Source of the DNA: Lachnospiraceae bacterium
GTDB taxonomy: Bacteria > Bacillota > Clostridia > Lachnospirales > Lachnospiraceae
Reading direction: 5' to 3'
DNA: 38,196 nucleotides
Assembly (NCBI GenBank): GCA_015056905.1
Contig: SVFI01000022.1
Coordinates: forward strand, 1-38,196
Of the stretch, positions 7,772 through 15,739 are shown piece after piece. Under the pieces are notes generated by a model. The model saw nothing but the letters and a program-made list of their open reading frames with translations, searched no databases and was not told the origin of the DNA. Each line of letters opens with the position of its first letter. The stretch's first letter is position 1. Made by a program: the position numbers and the translations under genes.

Positions 7772-8233
7772 CTACGCCATTTGATTTGCTAACTTATACT
7801 TGTACAGCATCTCCGCATGATTCTGTTCCTCAATCTGGATGTCGGCAAGAAGCTTTCTGAGCCATGCTTCGCCAAAGTTAAACACATTTGTGTTATATTC
7901 ACCGGATACGAGTTTCTCGGTACCGATGCAGTCCGTTGCAAGAAAGCAGTCGTTCTCTTTGTCCTCCGGACTGCTCATGGATGTGTAAGTTGCTTTCGGC
8001 TGATAATTTTTACCATCAGAATCATTACAGTCAGAAGAAACAACTTCTCCATTGAGAACTCTTCCCAGTGTATCATAATGTTCCTGCTCCTTCTGTTGAA
8101 GCTGTCCGAACAGTTCTTTGAGCACCGGGTCCTTTGCCTGCTGCGCATATCTTTTATACTTTTCTATACAGCTTTTTTCCTGCGTCTGTAAATCTTTGAT
8201 TGTTGTGATTTCTTTTTCCTTTAAATTAGCCAT
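7772..8233 (-). CDS. CotF-like spore coat / ferritin-like helical protein
   Basis: A 153-residue, mostly helical, charged protein. The C-terminal half (about 100-150: ATDCIGTEKLVSGEYNT... then IQIEEQNHAEML) resembles the CotF spore coat family. The N-terminal half has a ferritin-like helix pattern (KEQEHYDTLGRVLNGEV). EEQ-H and KEQEH spacings resemble metal ligands, but no complete di-iron set is certain. GAGAGGTG precedes the ATG. A spore coat role is inferred from the family. It has its own terminator; no clear sporulation sigma promoter was found upstream. Confidence 0.72.
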   Translation of the reverse strand: MANLKEKEITTIKDLQTQEKSCIEKYKRYAQQAKDPVLKELFGQLQQKEQEHYDTLGRVLNGEVVSSDCNDSDGKNYQPKATYTSMSSPEDKENDCFLATDCIGTEKLVSGEYNTNVFNFGEAWLRKLLADIQIEEQNHAEMLYKYKLANQMA

Positions 8234-8375
8234 AGCTTACACCTCTCATATATTTTTTATACTTTCATTATTCCAATGAAATGGAAAAATATACATGCAG
8301 GGAAATGAAAACTTTCTTCCCATCGCGTTTTTCTTGTAGTAAAATAAAAGCATCTGATGACAAGGAGGTTACTTT

Positions 8376-9095
8376 ATGTCAAAACATGCATTCATTACCG
8401 GAGCATCGCGGGGAATTGGTGCTGCCATCGCAGAGGAACTGGCGCGGGGCGGATATCATTTATATATGACCTGCCGAAACTCTGAAGACCTATTGCACAA
8501 ACTGGCGGACCGGCTCTCGGCCCAGTACCACATCACATGTACATGCTTTGTCGGCGATATCGGAGACTACGAATTTGTTTCCGAATGTTTTTCTTCCATA
8601 GACTCTTTGGACGTACTCGTCAACAACGCAGGAATCTCTTATGTCGGACTTCTCTCCGACATGGATGTCAAGGATTGGGATCATGTCATCAGCACGAACC
8701 TTTCTTCCGCCTTTTATACAAGTAAGCTTGCAACTCCTCTCATGCTGAAAGAAAAAAGCGGAAAAATTATTAATATTTCCTCTGTATGGGGAAATGTCGG
8801 TGCCTCGATGGAAGTGGCGTATTCCGCATCCAAAGGCGGATTGAACAGTTTCACGAAAGCACTCGCCAAAGAACTAGCGCCAAGCAACATTCAGGTCAAT
8901 GCCATCGCCTGCGGCGTGATTGACACAGATATGAATAAATGCTTCTCTATGGAAGATATGGAAATATTGAAAGGAGAAATCCCTGCGGACCGCATCGGGA
9001 CTGCGTTTGAAGTTGCGCGGCTCGTGTCCCAGCTGATTCAATCACCAGCTTACCTGACCGGACAAATCATTGCAATAGACGGGGGATGGCAATAG
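8376..9095 (+). CDS. SDR-family oxidoreductase, FabG-like
   Basis: A 239-residue classical short-chain dehydrogenase/reductase. It shows the cofactor motif TGASRGIG (8-15), NNAG (83-86), and the catalytic set Asn108, Ser136, Tyr149 and Lys153 (YSASK), ending in the usual ...IAIDGGWQ. Its closest general resemblance is to 3-oxoacyl-ACP reductases, but no fatty-acid genes are nearby, so the substrate is unknown. AAGGAGG lies 7 nt before the ATG. It is one of three plus-strand genes and is convergent with the zinc-ribbon membrane gene. Confidence 0.9.
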   Translation: MSKHAFITGASRGIGAAIAEELARGGYHLYMTCRNSEDLLHKLADRLSAQYHITCTCFVGDIGDYEFVSECFSSIDSLDVLVNNAGISYVGLLSDMDVKDWDHVISTNLSSAFYTSKLATPLMLKEKSGKIINISSVWGNVGASMEVAYSASKGGLNSFTKALAKELAPSNIQVNAIACGVIDTDMNKCFSMEDMEILKGEIPADRIGTAFEVARLVSQLIQSPAYLTGQIIAIDGGWQ

Positions 9096-9108
9096 CCATC
9101 CCCTTTTT
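9082..9108 (+). terminator. Terminator overlapping the end of the SDR gene
   Basis: A perfect 9-bp stem (GGGGATGGC / GCCATCCCC) with the loop AATA is followed by TTTTT. The left arm encodes the last residues (Gly-Trp-Gln region) and the TAG stop codon spans the loop and first base of the right arm, so the terminator is partly coding. Confidence 0.92.
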
Positions 9109-9116
9109 GATGTTCT

Positions 9117-9794
9117 TTATACATGAAATCTTCTTTTAATTTCATTTCTGGCTCTTACATCTCCAATACATACCGTACCGAGAAATATCACAACCGATAC
9201 ACCGATGGCAATTCCGGCGAGCATCGTATGCTCAATATGGCAAAACAACATGTACAAACCAAGCGCCGCCGACAATATCATCATTCCGATCTGAAGCAGA
9301 ATATAGCTCTGCCACGTCCGCAGATTGACAAGCATCAGTATCAATACCAGCACATCCGCCACAAGAATAATCGTCGGAAGCGCATAAGTCACTGACCAGC
9401 CCTGATAACCGAGCGTATGGTCTATCAGTATCGTAAGCATCATAACCGCAATAACCTGCATAAGAATCTTCATGGTATGTCCCTCATGCCCGTTAAACAA
9501 CGTGTATCGAAGCGTGACAAGAAGGTACAATATCGCTGCATCGCAAATAATAGACCACATAAGACCATCGTAAGTAAAGTAATTGACAATAGCAAGCACA
9601 ACCATTGCAATTAAACAGAGAAACGCAAATATCCGAAGTATAAGATTATATCCCTTTCTCTGCTGACTCACCATAGGATACATTGCTTCCTTCGGTTGCT
9701 CTTTGCCGCCTTCTGTTTCCAAAATACTCTGACATAATGGACAGAGATTCGTTGGATCTGCAATTTTCAAATTGCACTGTTTACAGTATTTCAT
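9117..9794 (-). CDS. Zinc-ribbon multi-pass membrane protein (DUF6320-like)
   Basis: A 225-residue protein. The N-terminus is a four-Cys zinc ribbon (CKQC at about 4-7, CPLC at about 17-20), followed by about six hydrophobic segments between residues 50 and 215 and a basic C-terminal tail. It recalls the DUF6320 family, from memory. Its ATG overlaps the stop of the acyltransferase gene (ATGA at 9791-9794), so the two are translationally coupled. Function unknown; it may anchor or assist the acyltransferase at the membrane. Confidence 0.78.
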   Translation of the reverse strand: MKYCKQCNLKIADPTNLCPLCQSILETEGGKEQPKEAMYPMVSQQRKGYNLILRIFAFLCLIAMVVLAIVNYFTYDGLMWSIICDAAILYLLVTLRYTLFNGHEGHTMKILMQVIAVMMLTILIDHTLGYQGWSVTYALPTIILVADVLVLILMLVNLRTWQSYILLQIGMMILSAALGLYMLFCHIEHTMLAGIAIGVSVVIFLGTVCIGDVRARNEIKRRFHV

Positions 9795-11077
9795 ATATCG
9801 TATCCTTCCCCATTGGTTTCAATTGTGACGGAAACACCATCCTCCGTCAGAGTTCTGAAAAATCGCCTTTGAATAGAGATATCCGACAGCTTCGTACTAA
9901 TCGTATACACCATTTCCCCATCGTAAGTCGAAACCGCACTTTTCATATTCTGTCCCTTCGTCATGGAGAGAACAATATGAAACCGCTCAATATACGGTTT
10001 GTAATCCTCCCTAATCTGCATCTCCCCGAGATTCGTTACCGTTGATGTGTTGGAAAGTGCCGTGGAGCGATAAACAAATTTCATTGCCATACGTTTAAAG
10101 ATAAGCGGAACAATGCGATGCATACGGTTCATCTCATTCGATACATTGTAAGCAATCAGACTGTCCATATTTTCTTTCGTCAACTGACTCTTCAAACTCG
10201 CATCGACAATCTGCAAAATTTCTTCCAGTGTGTAGTTTTCTTTTTCTGTCCGGAACACCGCTTCAATCATCGCAAAGAAATTCTTTATCGTAATCGAATT
10301 GTAGAATGGTCGGAGATTGACTGGTACACAAATGCTGATTGGTTTTTTAAAAATACCGCCGTGCAATACTTCTTTATAGATGCTGTAGGTATAAATGCCT
10401 ACCAAATACGTATTGACGCTGACTCCACGCTTTTTGGCCGCACATTTTACCTCATCAATATTCATGTATCCATGGGTAACCGATAAAGCCCCCGACGGCA
10501 AAAATTCTCCATCAAGCTCAAGAGCACGCTCCGTCTTATATTTTTTACTTAATTTTTTCCCGGTGTAATTTTTAATGTAACTGTCTTCTTTGTTCAAAGA
10601 GGTATCACTGCAAAGACCGTCTCCGAGCTTCTCTGTAAGATTCGGATGCGTAAGACGCAGGTACTTATAAATCAGCTCCCTAAAAAATGTAATTGCACCC
10701 ATACCGTCTGTAAGAACATGGAACACTTCCAGATTTATCCGTTTCCGATAATAAGTCACACGAAACAGATAATTATTATTCTGGTATGGCGGAATATACA
10801 AGCAAGGATAGGACGTCTCCTCCCTTACACGCGGCGCCGGTCTTGTATTCGTTTCAAAGTAATACCAGAACATTCCCCGACGCATCCTCGCATGAAATAT
10901 GTCAAACAACCCAAGCACATGATCAAGTGCCTGTTGTAACATCACCGGCTGAATCTCTTCCGTAAGCGTCACGGAAATGCGATACACACTGCTCATGCTC
11001 TCATTGGCTATCACAGGAAAAAGCAATGCCGTATTATCCAGTTTATCCCACTTCATATCTTTGTTTTTCGGACTCAT
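9791..11077 (-). CDS. CAT/condensation-fold acyltransferase (alcohol acetyltransferase-like)
   Basis: A 428-residue protein with the HxxxDG catalytic motif of the chloramphenicol acetyltransferase / condensation-domain superfamily (HVLTDGMG at about 117-124). The two-lobed layout fits the superfamily: an N-terminal lobe to about 170 and a C-terminal lobe with ICVPVNLRP at about 250. Relatives include alcohol acetyltransferases and PapA-type enzymes; substrate and donor are unknown. It overlaps hydF upstream and the zinc-ribbon gene downstream by ATGA junctions, so the three proteins are made from one coupled message. No signal peptide is seen. Confidence 0.75.
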   Translation of the reverse strand: MSPKNKDMKWDKLDNTALLFPVIANESMSSVYRISVTLTEEIQPVMLQQALDHVLGLFDIFHARMRRGMFWYYFETNTRPAPRVREETSYPCLYIPPYQNNNYLFRVTYYRKRINLEVFHVLTDGMGAITFFRELIYKYLRLTHPNLTEKLGDGLCSDTSLNKEDSYIKNYTGKKLSKKYKTERALELDGEFLPSGALSVTHGYMNIDEVKCAAKKRGVSVNTYLVGIYTYSIYKEVLHGGIFKKPISICVPVNLRPFYNSITIKNFFAMIEAVFRTEKENYTLEEILQIVDASLKSQLTKENMDSLIAYNVSNEMNRMHRIVPLIFKRMAMKFVYRSTALSNTSTVTNLGEMQIREDYKPYIERFHIVLSMTKGQNMKSAVSTYDGEMVYTISTKLSDISIQRRFFRTLTEDGVSVTIETNGEGYDI

Positions 11078-12273
11078 TTCAAATTTATACTCCGTTCTAA
11101 AATACCATTCATATGTGCAATAGCCGTCCCGTAATTAGTCATCGCTATCTGCTGTCTCTTCGCCACACCGCTCCGGTAACTCATCTCTTTGTCTGTGAGC
11201 ATGCATCCTCCGCAATGTATCACGAGACGGTACGCCGACAAATCCTCCGGAAATTCCGTTCCGCTTGTCCATACAAAACGGATGTCTTTTCCTGTGTGTT
11301 TCAATATCCACGCAGGAAGTTTCTCTGAGCCGATATCACCGCACTGCCTGTGATGTGTACATCCCTCCGAAATAAGCACCGTATCGCCATCCCGAAGCAC
11401 ATCCAGCATGCGGGCGCCGTCTACCGCATCCCGCAAGATACCTTTATACCTTGCAAACAAAACAGAAAACGATGTCATCCGGATATCCTCCGGAACCAGT
11501 TTGTTCACTTTTCCGAACACCTGACTGTCCGTGATAACCAGTTTCGGTTTGACCGCTGCCACCTCAAGTGCGCGGGCAAGTTCCTGCGGCTGTACCACCA
11601 TCGTTATCGCTCCTACATCAAGCAGCTCTCGGATCGTCTGCTGCTGCGGAAGAATCAACCTTCCTTTCGGTGCCGAAGCATCGATGGGTGTCACAAGAAT
11701 TACAAGATCTCCCCTCTCCACAAGATCCGAAACAAGCGGTCGCTGCTTTTTCTCCGCCCGGGCAAGGTTCCCTATGCCAACTTTTAACTCCTCAATTCCC
11801 GTATGCTCTTTGGCGCTTACAAATATGTGCGTCTGCTCTGCACAAAAATCGCTCCATTGCTCTTTTTGCTCCTTCGTCAGAAGTTCTGACTTGTTGACTG
11901 CAACCAGAAACGGAATCTCTCTGTCTTTCAAATCATCTGCGAGCTTTCTTTCCTCCTCGGATACCTCCAAGCTTCCATCCGTAACGAGCACCGCAACGTC
12001 TGTCTTGTGAAGCACACGGTACGTTTTCTCGATGCGCAGCATTCCGAGCTCACCCTCGTCATCAACCCCCGCTGTATCTACCAAAAGCACCGGTCCGACC
12101 GGCAAAAGCTCCATGGATTTTGACACAGGGTCCGTCGTCGTCCCCGGAACATCCGAGACAACTGCAAGACTCTGACTTGCAACTGCATTGACAAGACTTG
12201 ATTTTCCGCTATTTCTTTTTCCGAAAAAACCAATACTCACCCGATTGGCTGAAGGAGTTTCATTTAATCCCAT
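11074..12273 (-). CDS. hydF: [FeFe]-hydrogenase H-cluster maturation GTPase
   Basis: HydF is the scaffold that carries and delivers the di-iron subcluster to apo-HydA. The 399 residues include the P-loop GKRNSGKS (18-25), DVPGTTTDP and DTAGVDDEGE switch motifs, NKSE and SAKE guanine-recognition motifs, and the C-terminal cluster motif Cys305-x-His307-x46-Cys354-x2-Cys357, which fits the family pattern. GAGGAA lies about 9 nt before the ATG. It follows hydG by 37 bp and overlaps the acyltransferase gene. hydE and the hydrogenase itself are not in the window. Confidence 0.96.
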   Translation of the reverse strand: MGLNETPSANRVSIGFFGKRNSGKSSLVNAVASQSLAVVSDVPGTTTDPVSKSMELLPVGPVLLVDTAGVDDEGELGMLRIEKTYRVLHKTDVAVLVTDGSLEVSEEERKLADDLKDREIPFLVAVNKSELLTKEQKEQWSDFCAEQTHIFVSAKEHTGIEELKVGIGNLARAEKKQRPLVSDLVERGDLVILVTPIDASAPKGRLILPQQQTIRELLDVGAITMVVQPQELARALEVAAVKPKLVITDSQVFGKVNKLVPEDIRMTSFSVLFARYKGILRDAVDGARMLDVLRDGDTVLISEGCTHHRQCGDIGSEKLPAWILKHTGKDIRFVWTSGTEFPEDLSAYRLVIHCGGCMLTDKEMSYRSGVAKRQQIAMTNYGTAIAHMNGILERSINLK

Positions 12274-12310
12274 TTTCGTCTATTCCTCATCTATAACTAT
12301 TGACAGCGAA

Positions 12311-13729
12311 CTAAAAACGAAAATCCCGTTCTCCGTCCTTGATTCTTTCCAGTTTCTCTATTACGGTTTCTCTGACGTTTTCTTTCGGAATATTCAAAAG
12401 TTCCTTCTGAATCATCGCCTCTCCGATACGGCGCGTATCTTCCGTCGCATAGTCCGTCAGATATTCCTGTAATGTCATCAGCGCGTTCGGATGACAGCAG
12501 TTCTGAATCTGTCTGCTTTTACAAAGCTCCATGAAACGGTCACCCGTTCTGCCTTCTCTGTAACAAGCCGTACAAAAGCTCGGTATATAATCCATCTCCA
12601 TCAGCCAGCGAACCACTTCGTCAAGCGTACGTTTATCACTGACATCAAACTGTTCGCTGTTTTCTTCCTCCGGTTCCTCATTTGCATAACCGCCGACACT
12701 TGTTTTGGATGCTCCGCTGATTTGCGAAATACCGAGCGAAAGTACCCTCTCTCTGCACGCCTGACTCTCGCGTGTGGAGATAATCATTCCTGTGTACGGA
12801 ACACTGATACGGATGCATGCAATAATTTTGGCAAAGGTGTCATCATCAATACCGTTATCAAATGTATCCGGGTCGATATCCTCCGCGCGTTTCAGGCGCG
12901 GAACACTGATTGTATGCGGTCCGACTCCATGCACCGCCTCCAAATGCTCCGCATGCATCAGAAGCGCAGCAAATTCATAGCGGTAGAGCTCCAGCCCAAA
13001 CAAAACACCGAGTCCTACATCATCGATACCACCCTCCATCGCACGGTCCATCGCCTCCGTGTGATAAGCATAATCATGCTTCGGTCCTGTCGGATGTAAC
13101 TTTTCGTAGCTTTCCTTATGGTATGTTTCCTGAAACAAAATATAAGTTCCGATACCTGCATCCTTAAGCTTGCGATAATTTTCCACCGTCGTCGCCGCAA
13201 TGTTGACATTAACACGGCGAATATCACCATTCTTATGATGGATGCTGTAAATCGTATCAATGCATTCCAAAATATATTCAATCGGATTGTTTACCGGGTC
13301 CTCCCCCGCCTCAAGTGCCAGCCGTTTATGTCCCATATCCTGTAGCGCTATCACTTCCGCTCTGACCTCTTCCTGCGTCAGTTTCTTGCGCGCAATATGC
13401 TTGTTCTTCATATGATACGGACAATACACACATCCGTTTACACAATAATTCGATAAATAAAGCGGTGCAAACATAACGATGCGGTTTCCGTAAAAATCCT
13501 CTTTAATCTGCCTGGCAAGTGCACAGATTTCTTCATTTTTCTCCGGTATGTCGCAATCAAGTAACACCGCCGCTTCCCGATGCGACAATCCTTTACGCTC
13601 ACGTGCCTTATCAAGAATACGGTCAATCAGTTCTGCATTGCTCTTATTCTCCTGTGCATACGCAAGCGTTGCCAACACTTCCTCGTGATTTATAAACTCT
13701 TCTGCCCTCATAGAGCTCGGATTGTACAT
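12311..13729 (-). CDS. hydG: [FeFe]-hydrogenase maturase, radical SAM tyrosine lyase
   Basis: HydG cleaves tyrosine to supply CO and CN- ligands for the H-cluster. With the start at MYNPSSMRAEEF the protein has 472 residues, the usual family size; GAAGG precedes this ATG, whereas the upstream extension is out of family. The radical-SAM motif is Cys96-x3-Cys100-x2-Cys103 (CVNGCVYC). The C-terminal auxiliary cluster motif CTAC-x22-C is also intact. It forms a unit with hydF. A -10-like TATACT lies at 13776-13781 on the minus strand. Confidence 0.96.
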   Translation of the reverse strand: MYNPSSMRAEEFINHEEVLATLAYAQENKSNAELIDRILDKARERKGLSHREAAVLLDCDIPEKNEEICALARQIKEDFYGNRIVMFAPLYLSNYCVNGCVYCPYHMKNKHIARKKLTQEEVRAEVIALQDMGHKRLALEAGEDPVNNPIEYILECIDTIYSIHHKNGDIRRVNVNIAATTVENYRKLKDAGIGTYILFQETYHKESYEKLHPTGPKHDYAYHTEAMDRAMEGGIDDVGLGVLFGLELYRYEFAALLMHAEHLEAVHGVGPHTISVPRLKRAEDIDPDTFDNGIDDDTFAKIIACIRISVPYTGMIISTRESQACRERVLSLGISQISGASKTSVGGYANEEPEEENSEQFDVSDKRTLDEVVRWLMEMDYIPSFCTACYREGRTGDRFMELCKSRQIQNCCHPNALMTLQEYLTDYATEDTRRIGEAMIQKELLNIPKENVRETVIEKLERIKDGERDFRF

Positions 13730-13796
13730 ATCATTGCCTTCTTTCTTTCGTCTTAATGAACCAAAATCCTTTCTCAGTATAGCACATTCCGCCCGC

Positions 13797-13838
13797 AAAA
13801 AAAAGTTGCATGGAAAATTAGTTCCATACAACTTTCAT
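13797..13838 (-). terminator. Intrinsic terminator of the hemerythrin-HIT gene
   Basis: On the minus strand a 13-bp stem (AAGTTGTATGGAA with TTCCATGCAACTT, one wobble) is followed by TTTTTTTT, immediately after the stop codon. Confidence 0.9.
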
Positions 13839-13839
13839 C

Positions 13840-14676
13840 TTATAACGCATTTTTCAATTTTTCATAAATCGCATCATATCTCGCCGCATTGCTGTACTCT
13901 GCATCCGGATCAATCACCGGCTGCACACCGTAATTCCCATCCTCTTTGTACTTCGGAATGATATGGGATACAAGCTCGTCTCCTATATCCTCAAGATCCA
14001 TATAGCAAATGGCATCCGGCTTGTAGCATTTCTTGATGGCATTTGCTGCCTTGGCAACATCCGCAAAATAAAGATTGCGCTCCAGCGCGGACAGTCTGCA
14101 CAGCTCTTTGGTAGCCTCTTTAAACACCGCCACAAGATGTCCCTTGTGGTCCTGATTCTTATAAAGATAAATCTTCACAACATCATATTCTTTGAGGAAG
14201 CGTCCGTATTTCTCTTCCACAGGAATTTCAACCTTGTTGGCTCTCTCCTCTTCCTCTTTCTGATACTTCTTATATGCAGTTGTCATATTACAATCTTCAC
14301 TAAGCACGTGATTCATAATCCATTCCTGTACTTCATCACGTATTTTCTGAAGCTGTTTCACCGGCTCTTCCTTAATCTTAGGAAGATCCAGATTCATAAT
14401 AAAGTCCGAACATCTCTTGTGAAACTTCTTGTGTTCGGTAATGCGCGCATAGCACATCTCTTCCATCATACGCTCTTCCACATAAAAATGATATCCGGTA
14501 AAATCCCTCAATTCACAGACAATATCAAGAAGCTGCTTGTCTGTCACTCCGATACACTGAATACGAAGAAGCTGCTCAATATCGCGACCGATTTTGAACA
14601 ACTGTTTGTGCTGTGTATCGACATCCTCTATCCCCGTTTCCATTGATTTGGCCCAATCAAACTTAAAGTCAAACAT
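13840..14676 (-). CDS. Bacteriohemerythrin fused to a degenerate HIT-like domain
   Basis: A 278-residue two-domain protein. Residues about 5-135 are a hemerythrin four-helix bundle with all seven expected di-iron ligands: His23, His63, Glu67, His82, His86, His123, Asp128. An acidic/basic linker (136-155) leads to a region (158-256) that reads like a HIT hydrolase fold: KGHLVAVFKEA early and SHIIPKYKEDG late. The canonical H-x-H-x-H triad is Glu234-x-Val236-x-His238 here, so the nucleophilic middle His is absent and nucleotide hydrolysis is unlikely. Hemerythrin domains bind O2 or sense redox; the fused domain may bind a nucleotide. The HIT call is by eye. Confidence 0.75.
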   Translation of the reverse strand: MFDFKFDWAKSMETGIEDVDTQHKQLFKIGRDIEQLLRIQCIGVTDKQLLDIVCELRDFTGYHFYVEERMMEEMCYARITEHKKFHKRCSDFIMNLDLPKIKEEPVKQLQKIRDEVQEWIMNHVLSEDCNMTTAYKKYQKEEEERANKVEIPVEEKYGRFLKEYDVVKIYLYKNQDHKGHLVAVFKEATKELCRLSALERNLYFADVAKAANAIKKCYKPDAICYMDLEDIGDELVSHIIPKYKEDGNYGVQPVIDPDAEYSNAARYDAIYEKLKNAL

Positions 14677-14756
14677 AAAATGGTAACCCTTTCTCTCTTA
14701 CTTCCAATACTACTTATATTTTACCATTTCCCCTGTAAAAGACAAGCGAAAAAACA

Positions 14757-15593
14757 TCAATATTTTTTATTTTTAAATGCACATATCATCTCGTTGGTGA
14801 GGCTGCTGTCAGTATACTCCACCGAAATCTCATCCCGTGAAATCCAGCAGGCACAGGAAAGTTCTTCCTCATCCATTTTGATTTCTTCACTTCCGTCCAC
14901 CTCACAAATATATCCTGCAAGTATATTGTCCGCAAACGCCCACGGCTGTGAGCCGAAATAGCGGATATTTTTCACCGAAAGTCCTGCTTCCTCCTTCACC
15001 TCACGGCGAACCGTATCCTCGAAGGACTCCCCGACTTCCGTAAATCCTGCCACAAGCGCATAATTTTTGTATTCTCTACCCCGGTATTTGGTAAGCAGAA
15101 GTTTACCCTCACTTGTCACAGCAACAATAACCGCCGGATTAATACGCGGATAAATGCGATTATCACAATCCAGGCAACGCATCATCCTCTCTTTTCCATC
15201 GTGAATGAGTTTCTTACCACAGCGTCCACAGTAACGATTTGACGAATACCATCCATCAAGCATGCAGGCCGTAACCGCGGCAAACGCCAGATGCTTCGGA
15301 GTAAGCGTTCTAAAATCCCGTCTGTTTGCGAGTCGAAAACCGCGCTGCAAAAAACCTTCCAGCCCATCTTCGTCCAGCTGCCAATAAAAAAAACGCAATT
15401 CATCTATCGAAAACAAGTACACCATCTTTTCCGCACACATGGCCGGACACTCGGACAAACACAAAAAATCAATCGTATCCTGTTTTCTTAACAGAAGCTG
15501 CCCTTTAAAAAATGCAAGTACATAATCCGATGCCTGCGGTGCGTAATTATAAAATTCGACATGAAATTTATGTGGTGCTATATCCTGAATCAT
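14757..15593 (-). CDS. nudC: NADH pyrophosphatase / RNA-NAD decapping Nudix hydrolase
   Basis: This 278-residue protein has the NudC layout: an N-terminal domain (1-115), a zinc ribbon with Cys122, Cys125, Cys140 and Cys143, then a Nudix domain. The Nudix box GX5EX7REVXEEXGL spans 183-205 (GFTEVGESFEDT...). The NAD-type motif appears as SQPWAFADN (215-223), with Ala and Ala where SQPWPFPxS is usual. The family hydrolyses NAD(H) and removes NAD caps from RNA. GGGAGGAAA lies just before the ATG. It is followed by the hemerythrin gene after 80 bp. Confidence 0.93.
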   Translation of the reverse strand: MIQDIAPHKFHVEFYNYAPQASDYVLAFFKGQLLLRKQDTIDFLCLSECPAMCAEKMVYLFSIDELRFFYWQLDEDGLEGFLQRGFRLANRRDFRTLTPKHLAFAAVTACMLDGWYSSNRYCGRCGKKLIHDGKERMMRCLDCDNRIYPRINPAVIVAVTSEGKLLLTKYRGREYKNYALVAGFTEVGESFEDTVRREVKEEAGLSVKNIRYFGSQPWAFADNILAGYICEVDGSEEIKMDEEELSCACWISRDEISVEYTDSSLTNEMICAFKNKKY

Positions 15594-15634
15594 ACCTTTC
15601 CTCCCAAGCTATTTTCATCGTCTGCTTCTATATT

Positions 15635-15680
15635 AAAAGAGCACGCCCCAAAATGCAATATCCTGTGGCATGCTCTTTCA
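15635..15680 (-). terminator. Terminator after the TM-helix channel gene
   Basis: On the minus strand AAAGAGCATGCC pairs with GGCGTGCTCTTT (one wobble) around a loop of about 18 nt and runs into TTTTAATAT. The stem is nearly symmetric. Confidence 0.7.
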
Positions 15681-15739
15681 TTCTTTAAAATTATGTATTT
15701 TCCTCAGACCAATATATTTTACATACTATATATAAATTA

